Source: Actinomycetes bacterium (lineage in GTDB: Bacteria; Actinomycetota; Acidimicrobiia; Acidimicrobiales; Microtrichaceae). Taken from it: a stretch of DNA of 64,000 nucleotides. The notes below the pieces were generated by a model. It had not been told where the DNA came from. It saw nothing but the letters and a program-made list of their open reading frames with translations, and did not search any database. Of this stretch, positions 42,433 to 51,230 are shown piece by piece. The position numbers were made by a program, and so were the translations under genes. The stretch is from assembly GCA_023392475.1 (NCBI GenBank), contig JAEVZA010000449.1:1-64000 (forward strand). Direction: 5' to 3'. Every line of letters starts with the position of its first letter. Positions within the stretch are counted from its first letter, which is position 1.

Positions 42433-42447
42433 CCACCAGCGGCAGCG

Positions 42448-44259
42448 TCAGCGACGCCGCCAGGGCACCTTCTGCTTGACCGCACCGAGGGTGTCACCGA
42501 TCTGGTCGCCCATCGTCAGCTCAGCCAACGCCGGCGGGGGTGGTGGAGCTTCCAGACCCAGCAGCTCCATCTGATCGCGGTAGGCATCCAGCACATCCGC
42601 CAGCCCTGAACGTAGCGTCGTCGCGTCACGGCGCATCGCGCCCTTCACCCGGTCGAGCAGGTTCGCCGACGCACCCACGCCGAGATAGGCATCGAGCCGA
42701 CGAGCGAGCACGACCAGCTCGTGATGGCGGCCTCGCGTCTCGGCGAGGAACGCCTCCGTGCGGCTCTCGAGCTCCTCGGGGTGCTCCTGGGCGTCGTGCA
42801 GCAGCTGCAGGCCCTGCCACCGAGCCAGGGCGACCTCCGCCTTCACCAGGTTCACGAACTGCCGGGCCAAGCCGTCGTCGCGCACCATCCCGGTGAGCTC
42901 CTTGGTTCGGGTCGCGACGGGCCGTTCGGGGTCGAGCGCTGCGCTCAGGTTCGACAGAGCCGACCACGTCCGCTTCTGGAAGTCCCGCACTCGCGGCTCG
43001 ATCGTGGTGAGCCGCTGCCACTGCGCCGGCTCGAGCTCGTCGCGGCGACGGGTCCGCTCGGTCACCTCGGCCAGGATCTCCAGGTTGGTGTCCAATCCGG
43101 CTTCGAGCTCGAGGCGGCGGTCGGCCAGCAGCTCGTCGAGACGCTCTTGGACCGCGACGAGCTTCTTCTCGATCGACGCCATCTGCTGCTGCATCGCGAC
43201 GGCTGCGAGCACGTTCGGCACGGCTGTGGCAGCCACTCCCATCCGACCGAGGTCCTGGAACCGGATCTGTCCCAACCACCGTCCGTTGGACGCGTCGCGG
43301 ACCACTCCCAGGAACGAGCCGTCACCTCCCGGGACCAGCCTTCCCTTCTGGATGAGCTTTGAAGACTCCTTCGTGAGCATCACGACCCGGCCCGACATCG
43401 CCGCCTTCGCCACCGCCGGCAGTGCCGCAGCACCGGTCCGGAACGCGGTCACCATCGGGCTCGGCACCGGATCCCCAACGCGACCGAGCGCCTCCAGGTC
43501 AGCCTGGGCACCGAATGCCACAACCTGACGATGGCCGATCGGCTGCACCACCACCGTGTTCCCTGCGGGTGGCACCTCGGCGAGCTCGGGCAGAACGCCG
43601 CCGTCGCCGGATGTCAGCTGTGGGACGTCGATCGGGGCTGCAGTCGCTGCTGCCTCGACCCAGACCGCCTCGAGCGCGGCCCGCTCGTGGTCTCTCCCAT
43701 CGAGAGCACCGTTGCGCACCGCCGCGGTGGCCAGCACGACCAGCGATGGATCTGGCGTCGCCCGGTGGAAGGTCTCCCACGCGGTGCGACCGGCCAACAC
43801 GACCACCTGCAGGTCTGGGAGCAGACCCAGCAGCTCTCCGAGCAGCGGTGCGGCATCGACGGTTGCCGACTTGTCACCGCTCGCTCGACGGAGCTCCCGC
43901 AGGTTGACGGGTACGGCGTTCCACACGACCAGCAGCGACCGATTGAGGCCTGCCGCACGGGCGGCGCGGAGAGAGTTCTGCGACCGCTGCGACGGTCCGT
44001 CGAGCGACACGAAGCCCGACCCGCCGGTGCTGTAAAGGTCTGCCGGAACGGGCTCGTCGCCGAGCCACAGGAGTCGGGCACGCGCTCCACCGTCGGCAGG
44101 GTCGAACCACGGGACTTCGCTCCCGTCCGGCAACCGATCGCGCAACGACTGCACCCAACGGTTCAGCGGTTCGACGTGCGGGTCGAAGATTCGATTCCGT
44201 CGGGCCGCCAGCCCGACAGGGTCCGACGCCACGAACTCCGTTCCGGGTTCTCCCCCCAT
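42448..44259 (-). CDS. Uracil-DNA-glycosylase-like domain fused to coiled-coil protein
   Basis: A 603-aa protein from the ATG at the end of an open frame whose upstream part has no coding character. Residues 25-200 match the actinobacterial uracil-DNA glycosylase superfamily layout: FDPHVEPLNRWVQSL, VPWFDPADGGARARLLWL, TGGSGFVSLD and LNRSLLVVWNAVP. The usual HPSP active-site motif is not recognisable, so catalysis may be lost or altered. Residues 330-420 form a membrane- or lipid-like globular stretch, then long coiled coils follow (about 420-560). It is on the strand opposite its neighbours and divergent from the zinc-ribbon gene. Fusion of a glycosylase fold to a coiled coil suggests a DNA-sensing effector; this is inference. 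Confidence 0.7.
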   Translation of the reverse strand: MGGEPGTEFVASDPVGLAARRNRIFDPHVEPLNRWVQSLRDRLPDGSEVPWFDPADGGARARLLWLGDEPVPADLYSTGGSGFVSLDGPSQRSQNSLRAARAAGLNRSLLVVWNAVPVNLRELRRASGDKSATVDAAPLLGELLGLLPDLQVVVLAGRTAWETFHRATPDPSLVVLATAAVRNGALDGRDHERAALEAVWVEAAATAAPIDVPQLTSGDGGVLPELAEVPPAGNTVVVQPIGHRQVVAFGAQADLEALGRVGDPVPSPMVTAFRTGAAALPAVAKAAMSGRVVMLTKESSKLIQKGRLVPGGDGSFLGVVRDASNGRWLGQIRFQDLGRMGVAATAVPNVLAAVAMQQQMASIEKKLVAVQERLDELLADRRLELEAGLDTNLEILAEVTERTRRRDELEPAQWQRLTTIEPRVRDFQKRTWSALSNLSAALDPERPVATRTKELTGMVRDDGLARQFVNLVKAEVALARWQGLQLLHDAQEHPEELESRTEAFLAETRGRHHELVVLARRLDAYLGVGASANLLDRVKGAMRRDATTLRSGLADVLDAYRDQMELLGLEAPPPPPALAELTMGDQIGDTLGAVKQKVPWRRR

Positions 44260-44412
44260 GAGTTGGAGAGTGTAGGAGCCGTCGCACGAGGCGAGCTCCT
44301 CACGACCCCACAAGCCTGGGAGCCGACGCACCGCTCGATGACGAGCGGATCTCGGGGCTCGGAACGTCACACCGCCCCCGTACGGTCGGTGAGGAACGGA
44401 AGGGGGCCTCAG

Positions 44413-44796
44413 ATGGGTGAGATGATCGTGGTGACGTGCGACGGCTGCGGTCTGCACGAGCAGCACAGCGTGGGCATCGGCATGATGGGCGTCGCGCACC
44501 GGCTGTGTGTCTGCCCGTCGTGTCGATCGTTCCGCGAGCAGAGCTGGAACGAGCTCGAACACGAACCGGCGCCTCCGTTGGTGTGTTCGAGCTGCGCCAG
44601 CCCCGTCATCGAGGTGACCGCCGACCGACTCGACCGGCCACGTCGCGGACGGCTCGCGAAGCTGATCGCGCAGGCAACCGAGGATCAAGGCCGGGACGGA
44701 GCCGAGCACCCACCCTTTACCGACAGGGCACATGGAGCCCCGTGTCCACGGTGTGGCCACGGACTCGAGGTCCAGCTCTACGGGGTCTGGGACTGA
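44413..44796 (+). CDS. Zinc-ribbon protein with four CxxC pairs
   Basis: A 127-aa protein with AAGGGGG before the ATG. CxxC pairs occur at CDGC, CPSC, CSSC and CPRC, spread over residues 9-117, giving two likely zinc sites. The longer open frame in the same phase is rejected because it runs antisense through the glycosylase-like gene. No other domain is visible. It precedes the large YprA-type helicase by 134 bp and diverges from the glycosylase-like gene, sharing a 153-bp gap with it. A role as a small nucleic-acid-binding or protein-bridging accessory is plausible but unsupported beyond composition. Confidence 0.75.
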   Translation: MGEMIVVTCDGCGLHEQHSVGIGMMGVAHRLCVCPSCRSFREQSWNELEHEPAPPLVCSSCASPVIEVTADRLDRPRRGRLAKLIAQATEDQGRDGAEHPPFTDRAHGAPCPRCGHGLEVQLYGVWD

Positions 44797-44930
44797 CCAA
44801 AATCGGTGGTCACCGAGCTCGGTCGAAGCTCTTCCTGTCATGACGGGTTCGATGCAGGCGCCGCCGGCTGCGCTCCCACGGATCGGTCGAATCGAACCGA
44901 TACCCTGCAATCGGTGAGGAGGATGGTCCG

Positions 44931-47900
44931 GTGATCCCGTCGCTCGTCGCGGGCGAGGTTCGCAGGGCCCTGGTCGACTACCTCGCGACCACGTTCGGGC
45001 TGTCCGACGACGACGTCCGTGACGCCCTGTCGGAGTTCCTCACCGATCCGACGACCGGGATCTTCCGGGGCCCGTTCCTGCGGGTGCGAACCCCATTCCG
45101 GTCGGTCGACGACGGCTGGACCTCGCCCTTGGGTTGGCTCCCCGAGTGGTTCAGTCCGTACGTCCACCAAGCGGCTGCGTTCGAGCGCCTCTCCACGCTT
45201 GCCGGCCAAGCTCCCCAACCGACGCTCGTCACGACGGGCACCGGCTCCGGCAAGACCGAGTGCTTCCTCATGCCGGTGCTGGACCACTGCGCTCGCTCCC
45301 GCGACGTCGGCCAGAAGGGCATCAAGGCGATCGTCCTGTACCCGATGAACGCCCTCGCCTCTGACCAGGCGGGACGTCTTGCCGAGCTGATCAGCTCCGA
45401 GCAGCGGCTCGCCGGGCTCCGCGCCGGCATCTACGTCGGCGACAACGGGAGCCACGCCGACATGGGGGCCGACCATGTGATCGACGACCGCCATGCGCTG
45501 CGTGACGACCCGCCCGACATCTTGCTGACCAACTACAAGATGCTCGACTTCTTGCTGCTGCGCCGAGAGGACCGGCCGCTGTGGGTCACGACCGGACCCG
45601 ACAGCCTGCGTTATGTCGTGCTCGACGAGTTCCACACCTACGACGGCGCGCAGGGCACCGACGTGGCCATGCTGCTGCGGCGCCTCGGCGCGACCCTCCG
45701 CCTCGCCGTGCCGGGCGCGCCCCTGGGCCCGGCGGCACCGGTCGCCACCTCGGCGACGCTCGGTTCCGACGCCGGGGCACTGGTCGACCTGCGCGACTTC
45801 GCCGGCAAGGTCTTCGGCGTCGACTTCGCGGCGGACTCGGTGATCGGCGAGACACGGCAGTCGATCGACGAAGCGTGCCTCCCCGTCGATCCGATGCTTC
45901 CCCTGCCATCGCCGTACGAGATCGTCGACCTCGATGTCGACGACGGCGACGCGATCGCCGCCGCGTTCTGCCGTCGATCACCTGACGAGCCGGTTCTGTC
46001 AGATCCGGTAGAGCTCGGCGAGCGCCTGCTCGCCCATCCGCTCACCAGGGCCGTGCTCGCAGCGGTCAGCGACCGTTCCCGACCGCTCACTCAGACTGCG
46101 GCGGAGGTGGCGGCCCTGTCGCCGGGCTGGGCCGACGTCCTCGATGAGGACGCCGACGTCGTTGGGGGTGCGCTCACCCGCTTCCTGGCGCTGTTGTCGA
46201 TCGCTCGCCGTCCGGTGGGCGGCCGCGAACGACCGCTGTTCAGCATCGAGGCGCAACTGTGGATCCGCGAGGTGACCCGACTCCTGCGCGCGGTGCAGCA
46301 CCAGCCTGAGTTCAGCTGGCTGGACAGCCCCGGGCTGGCCACGTTGGTCGAGCCCGACGAGGTCGAGTCGCCCATGCCAACGGTGGACCTGCCGGCGGTC
46401 AGCTGCCGACGCTGCGGTCTCAGCGGCTGGATGGCCACGACGACGGAGATCTCGGGCACGCTCAACATGAACGCGGCGGCCGTGCACGAGGCGGCGCTGC
46501 GCCGGTCGCCGGCCATTCGGGTGATGCTCCGAGCGCTCGAGGGCGACGAGGGCGTCCTCCACCTCGATCCGCTCGGTCGGCAGCTCCTCGATTCGCCGGC
46601 CGAAGGAACGGTGCCCGTCCACGTCACCCCGAGCGAGGACCAGGCTCGGCGTCAGACGTGCCCCGCGTGTGGCGAAGCGAACGCCGTGCTGTTCATCGGC
46701 CTGGCGGTTGCGTCGCTGGCGTCGGTCTCGATCACCACGATGTTCGGCTCTGACCACGTCACGCCGGACGAGCGCAAGCTCCTGGCCTTCACCGACTCCG
46801 TGCAGGACGCGTCGCACCGGGCTTCGTTCTTCGCCGGACGCACCCACCGCTTCAACACGAGGTCGCTCATGGCCGGCGCCCTGCGCGAAGCGGGTGACGC
46901 CGGGCTGAGCGTCGCCGACCTCGGCGACCTGCTGTTCGCTCAGGCCGACTCACCGCACCGCCGCTTCGAGCTCGTGCCGCCGGACCTGCTCCGCGACGTG
47001 GCGATGCGTTCGGTCTGGTCCGACGAGCCCGGCCCCGACGCGATGGCCACGCTGGGTGCTCGGGTGGGGTTCGAGGTCGACCTGGAGTTCGGGCTGCGCT
47101 CCCGAGTGGGCCGCACGCTGGAGCAGTCGGTCGCGTCGGCGTCGTGGGTGGAGCTGGGCGGCGACGCCGACTCGCTCATGGCCGAGGTGCTCGCCGATGT
47201 CCTGGGCGAGGTGCCCGATCGCGCAACCGCCGGCATCGACGCGTATCTGATCGGTCTCGGCGACCGACTCCGCGGCGGCGGGGCGATCCACCACCACCTG
47301 CTCGATCCATTCGTGCGGGAGGGTGGCGCCCAGTGGTTCATCTGGGGCGGCCGGCCCGACGGGCTACCGCCGTTCACCCCCGATCAGAGTCGGCCGACGT
47401 TCGTCACCACCGCGACGAAGTCCGACTTCGACTCGTTGAGCGCCCGCGGCACGACCCCGACGTGGTGGGTCGACTGGGCGGTCCGGTCGCTCGGCGTCGA
47501 CCCGGCACAGGCCGTCGACATCAACCTGCAGGCGATGGCGATCCTGGCCGGCTGCACCGACGCAGTCGTGGCCACCACGTCCGTCGCCGGTCACACCGTC
47601 TACGGACTCGACCGACGATCGATCCACGCCATCGACATCGCCGAGGTCGACCGCAGTCCGGAGCCGGCGGTCGTGCGCTGCACCCACTGCGGCGGCGTCG
47701 CCACCGTGCCGCCGGCGCTCGTGGAGCGGTGGATCGGTGTGCCGTGCCGGCGCTACCGCTGCATCGGTCACTACGCCCCTCAGGCTCCGGCCGACAGCGG
47801 CTACTACCGCCGGTTCTACCGCCAGGGCACCACGAGACGGGTCATCACCGGTGAGCACACCGGCTTGCTGAAGCGACGCGATCGCGAGGCCTTGGAGGCG

Positions 47901-50900
47901 GCGTTCAAGGACGGCACCGCACCGGACGCTCCCAACGTGTTGACCGCCACCCCGACGCTCGAGATGGGCATCGACATCGGCGATCTCTCGGCAGTGATGC
48001 TCACGTCCGTCCCCCGAAACCCGGCCAGCTACATCCAGCGCGTCGGTCGCGCCGGGCGCGCCACGGGCAACTCGCTCGTCACCACCTTCGTCCGCAGCGA
48101 CACCCACGGGCTCTACTACCTGGCGGAACCGGAGGCGATGCTCGCAGGCTCCGTGCGGCCACCGAACTGCTACCTGGAAGCAAGCGAGACGCTCGACCGC
48201 CAGTACGTCGCCTACCTGGTGGACCGGATCGCCGACGGCACGATCGCAGCGCACCCGCTGCCGGTGAAGGTGGGCGAGCTCCTGCGCACCGCCTTCGACG
48301 ACGGCGGCCTATTCCGGTCCATCAAGGACGCGTCGCTGGGCGACAGCGCACATGTCGAAGCCTTCCTGAGGCTCTTCGGCGACCGATTGGGCGCCGATGC
48401 CGCCGACCGCCTCCGTCAGTTCGCTGGCGGAGGCATCGAGCCACACCTGAAGGACATCACGGATGACTGGTTCGCTCAGCTCCGCGAGCTCGAGCTCCGC
48501 CGGGACCGCCTGAACGCAGCGATCAAGAAGGCCGAGGAGACCGACAACCGCAGCGAGCAGGAAGAGGACGCGCTGCGGTCCCTGCGCGGCCAGCGCAGCG
48601 CCGTGGTTCGTCTGCTCCGAGAGCACCGCGACGAGTATCCGCTCTCCGCGCTCGAGCGGCTCGGGACGCTGCCCAATTACACACTCGCCGGCGACACGGT
48701 CACGCTGACAGCCACGCTGTGGTCGAGGCCGAAGGGCGACGACGAAGCGTTCCACAGCGAAGCGATCGAGATCGTTCGACCGGGTGTGCGAGCCATCACC
48801 GAGTTCGCCCCGGGCAACACCTTCTACGCCGGCGGCCACCGCCATCGCATCGACGGGCTCGAGATCGGCGCCGCGCAGGAGCCGCTGTACGAGGCGTGGA
48901 GGGTGTGCCCCGAATGCGCGTACGGGGACATCGAACCGGCGGGGGAGCCGCCGACCACCTGCCCCCGCTGCGGCGGGACTCGCATCGCCGACGTGGGAGC
49001 ACGCCACACGGTGCTGCGACTCCGCAACTCACTCTCGGCGGCCGCGGAAGAGGTGGCTCGAGTGTTCGACGAGTCCGACAACCGCACCCAGGAGCGCTAC
49101 GAGCTCGCCACGCTCGTCGACCCCGATCCCGCGGAGATCCACGGTGCCTGGCTCCTCGAAGATCGCACGTTCGGCGCGGAGCTCGCCGGCAGGGTCCGCC
49201 TGCGCACCTTCAACCTGGGCATCGCCGGCCGACACGGTGAGCGCGTGCACATGGCCGGACAGGAGCACCACGTCCCCCGCTTCAGCGTGTGTCGCCAGTG
49301 CGGGGCCGTGCGCGACGTCCGCGACGACCGCAAGGGCACCCAGCCGTGGCGGCTCCACCAGGGCTGGTGCAAGGTGCGCTCGGGATCCCAACCCGAGCAA
49401 TGGGACCCGCTGGTCTTGGTCAACGAGCTGGCCACCGAAGCGATCCGACTGCTGGTCCCGGTGTCCATGTATGAGGTCGACGAACGTCTCGCCAGCTTCA
49501 AGGGTGCGCTGCTGCTCGGCATCCGCGAGACGCTCGGTGGCAATCCCGACCACCTGACCGTCACCACCGCCGACGCACCCAACCGCGCCGGTCAGGGTCG
49601 GCGACGGTTCCTGGTGCTGTACGACCAGGTGCCCGGCGGGACGGGCTACCTCGGCCCGCTCGCCGACCCGACCTCGATCAAGCGCATCCTGGAGGCGGCC
49701 CGCGACGTGATCGCACGGTGCCCCTGTCGGAACGAAGGTCGACCCGCCTGTCACCGGTGCCTGCTCGGTGTGGTCGGCCGCTACGAGTACGACCTGGTTC
49801 GCCGCGACCTTGCTCGCGAGCTCCTCGACTCGATGCTCGACGAGCCGTTCGAGCCGACTGCAGTGTCGACGATCGGCGATGCGAACATCGCCGGTGTCGA
49901 GGAATCGGAGTTGGAGCGGCGCTTCAAGGTCGCCTTGCGGCAGTGGGCGGAGCGGGCACAGGGCGCGGAGGTGGCCTTCACCAAGGTGCCCGGTCGTGGT
50001 CGCTACGAGGCGTTCGAGCTGACCATCGGGTTCGGCGGCAACACGGTCCGCTACCGGATCTCCGAGCAGGAGGGGCTGTCGAACGTCGGCAGCACCCTGC
50101 CCGACTTCCTCATCAAGCGGATGGACACGAGCGGCCCCGAGATCGCCGTGTACCTCGACGGGTTCCAGTTCCACGCCTCCCCCCAGCACAACAACATCGC
50201 CGCCGACGCCTCCAAGCGAGCAGCGGTGCGCAATGCCGGGCGGATCGTGTGGAACCTGACGTGGAACGACGTCGAGCTCTTCCACCGAGCGGTGACCGCA
50301 GAGACGCCGGCGCCGCCGCCCGACCGGGTGCTGATGTCGCCGGCCGCCAAGGTCGTCGCCAAGCAGATCCAGCACGCACGTGGTGGCGCGTTCGACGTCG
50401 ACGTGGTCGAGCAGAACCCGATGGCGCTGCTGCTGGACTTCCTGGTCCGCCCTGACCTGCACGAATGGCGACGGGTCGTGCTGTCTGCCGTGGGCGGCCT
50501 GGCGGCAGCGGCCGAGATGATGCCGCTCGACGCCGATTCGTTGGCCGCGGTGCTCGACGCTGCACAGGGCGCCGAGTGGACCGAGCCCGCTGGCCCGGAC
50601 GGACCGGTCGTGTCGTTCGGGGCTCGGGCTCTCACCCCGGGGCAGCTACCGATCGGGTTGTTCCTCGATGCCGCCGATCCGAACGCCGAGCGGTGGACCG
50701 CGTTGGCCGTGCTCGACGACTCTGTGGATGGGGTCGCGACCACCGAGCACCGTGCCCGTTGGTCGGACTGGCTGCCGTGGTCGAACCTCCTCCAGTTCCT
50801 GGGCGAGCCGGAGTCCGAGCGAGCCGGAGTCATCGCCGGAGCATCGCAGCGCCACGAGCTCGATTGGGACGACCTGTGGCTCCGGCACCGCACGACGACC

Positions 50901-51230
50901 ACGACGACGACACCCACGGCAACTGAGGCCGCACGAGCCGGCAGCGGATCGAACGGTGAAGCGATCGAGCTCGCCGAGGACCAGTTGGAGGAGCTCGGCT
51001 ACTTCGTCGACGCAACGGCCGAAGCGCTGGCCCGCGCCGCGCTCGAACGAGGCGCACCGATGTTCACCGGCGGCTTCGAGGTCGACGGAGTTCCGGTCGA
51101 GGCAGCGTGGCCGGGTCTCTTGGTGGCAATCGTCGCTGATGGCGAGCCCGTCCCACCCGGCTGGAACGCTCGACATGCGAGCGACTGGTCGCTCGACGAC
51201 CTGCTCGCGGCCCTGGAGGTTGACCGATGA
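44931..51230 (+). CDS. YprA/DruE-type DEAD helicase with DUF1998 and nuclease-like domain
   Basis: A 2099-aa protein with a GTG start behind GAGGAGG. Helicase motifs: VTTGTGSGKTECF near residue 102, YVVLDEFHTYDGAQGTD near residue 228, and TPTLEMGIDIGDLS near residue 1008 with YIQRVGRAGRA. The DUF1998/MrfA zinc site is CPCRNEGRPACHRC near residue 1595. Beyond it, about residues 1660-1790 hold LPDFLIKR, EIAVYLDGFQFH and RIVWNLTWNDVE, a Vsr/DUF559-like PD-(D/E)XK pattern. A Thr-rich linker and a module of about 65 residues (GFEVDGVPVEAAWP) end the chain. This architecture is that of the Druantia DruE and YprA defence helicases. The stop overlaps the next start (ATGA). Confidence 0.9.
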   Translation: MIPSLVAGEVRRALVDYLATTFGLSDDDVRDALSEFLTDPTTGIFRGPFLRVRTPFRSVDDGWTSPLGWLPEWFSPYVHQAAAFERLSTLAGQAPQPTLVTTGTGSGKTECFLMPVLDHCARSRDVGQKGIKAIVLYPMNALASDQAGRLAELISSEQRLAGLRAGIYVGDNGSHADMGADHVIDDRHALRDDPPDILLTNYKMLDFLLLRREDRPLWVTTGPDSLRYVVLDEFHTYDGAQGTDVAMLLRRLGATLRLAVPGAPLGPAAPVATSATLGSDAGALVDLRDFAGKVFGVDFAADSVIGETRQSIDEACLPVDPMLPLPSPYEIVDLDVDDGDAIAAAFCRRSPDEPVLSDPVELGERLLAHPLTRAVLAAVSDRSRPLTQTAAEVAALSPGWADVLDEDADVVGGALTRFLALLSIARRPVGGRERPLFSIEAQLWIREVTRLLRAVQHQPEFSWLDSPGLATLVEPDEVESPMPTVDLPAVSCRRCGLSGWMATTTEISGTLNMNAAAVHEAALRRSPAIRVMLRALEGDEGVLHLDPLGRQLLDSPAEGTVPVHVTPSEDQARRQTCPACGEANAVLFIGLAVASLASVSITTMFGSDHVTPDERKLLAFTDSVQDASHRASFFAGRTHRFNTRSLMAGALREAGDAGLSVADLGDLLFAQADSPHRRFELVPPDLLRDVAMRSVWSDEPGPDAMATLGARVGFEVDLEFGLRSRVGRTLEQSVASASWVELGGDADSLMAEVLADVLGEVPDRATAGIDAYLIGLGDRLRGGGAIHHHLLDPFVREGGAQWFIWGGRPDGLPPFTPDQSRPTFVTTATKSDFDSLSARGTTPTWWVDWAVRSLGVDPAQAVDINLQAMAILAGCTDAVVATTSVAGHTVYGLDRRSIHAIDIAEVDRSPEPAVVRCTHCGGVATVPPALVERWIGVPCRRYRCIGHYAPQAPADSGYYRRFYRQGTTRRVITGEHTGLLKRRDREALEAAFKDGTAPDAPNVLTATPTLEMGIDIGDLSAVMLTSVPRNPASYIQRVGRAGRATGNSLVTTFVRSDTHGLYYLAEPEAMLAGSVRPPNCYLEASETLDRQYVAYLVDRIADGTIAAHPLPVKVGELLRTAFDDGGLFRSIKDASLGDSAHVEAFLRLFGDRLGADAADRLRQFAGGGIEPHLKDITDDWFAQLRELELRRDRLNAAIKKAEETDNRSEQEEDALRSLRGQRSAVVRLLREHRDEYPLSALERLGTLPNYTLAGDTVTLTATLWSRPKGDDEAFHSEAIEIVRPGVRAITEFAPGNTFYAGGHRHRIDGLEIGAAQEPLYEAWRVCPECAYGDIEPAGEPPTTCPRCGGTRIADVGARHTVLRLRNSLSAAAEEVARVFDESDNRTQERYELATLVDPDPAEIHGAWLLEDRTFGAELAGRVRLRTFNLGIAGRHGERVHMAGQEHHVPRFSVCRQCGAVRDVRDDRKGTQPWRLHQGWCKVRSGSQPEQWDPLVLVNELATEAIRLLVPVSMYEVDERLASFKGALLLGIRETLGGNPDHLTVTTADAPNRAGQGRRRFLVLYDQVPGGTGYLGPLADPTSIKRILEAARDVIARCPCRNEGRPACHRCLLGVVGRYEYDLVRRDLARELLDSMLDEPFEPTAVSTIGDANIAGVEESELERRFKVALRQWAERAQGAEVAFTKVPGRGRYEAFELTIGFGGNTVRYRISEQEGLSNVGSTLPDFLIKRMDTSGPEIAVYLDGFQFHASPQHNNIAADASKRAAVRNAGRIVWNLTWNDVELFHRAVTAETPAPPPDRVLMSPAAKVVAKQIQHARGGAFDVDVVEQNPMALLLDFLVRPDLHEWRRVVLSAVGGLAAAAEMMPLDADSLAAVLDAAQGAEWTEPAGPDGPVVSFGARALTPGQLPIGLFLDAADPNAERWTALAVLDDSVDGVATTEHRARWSDWLPWSNLLQFLGEPESERAGVIAGASQRHELDWDDLWLRHRTTTTTTTPTATEAARAGSGSNGEAIELAEDQLEELGYFVDATAEALARAALERGAPMFTGGFEVDGVPVEAAWPGLLVAIVADGEPVPPGWNARHASDWSLDDLLAALEVDR

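Noticed and set aside
29180..51230. Canonical class 1 DISARM
   Set aside because: DrmD- and DrmMI-like genes are present, but no drmB or drmC (PLD) gene is seen and the DUF1998 helicase is of DruE size and layout, so the locus is only DISARM-related.
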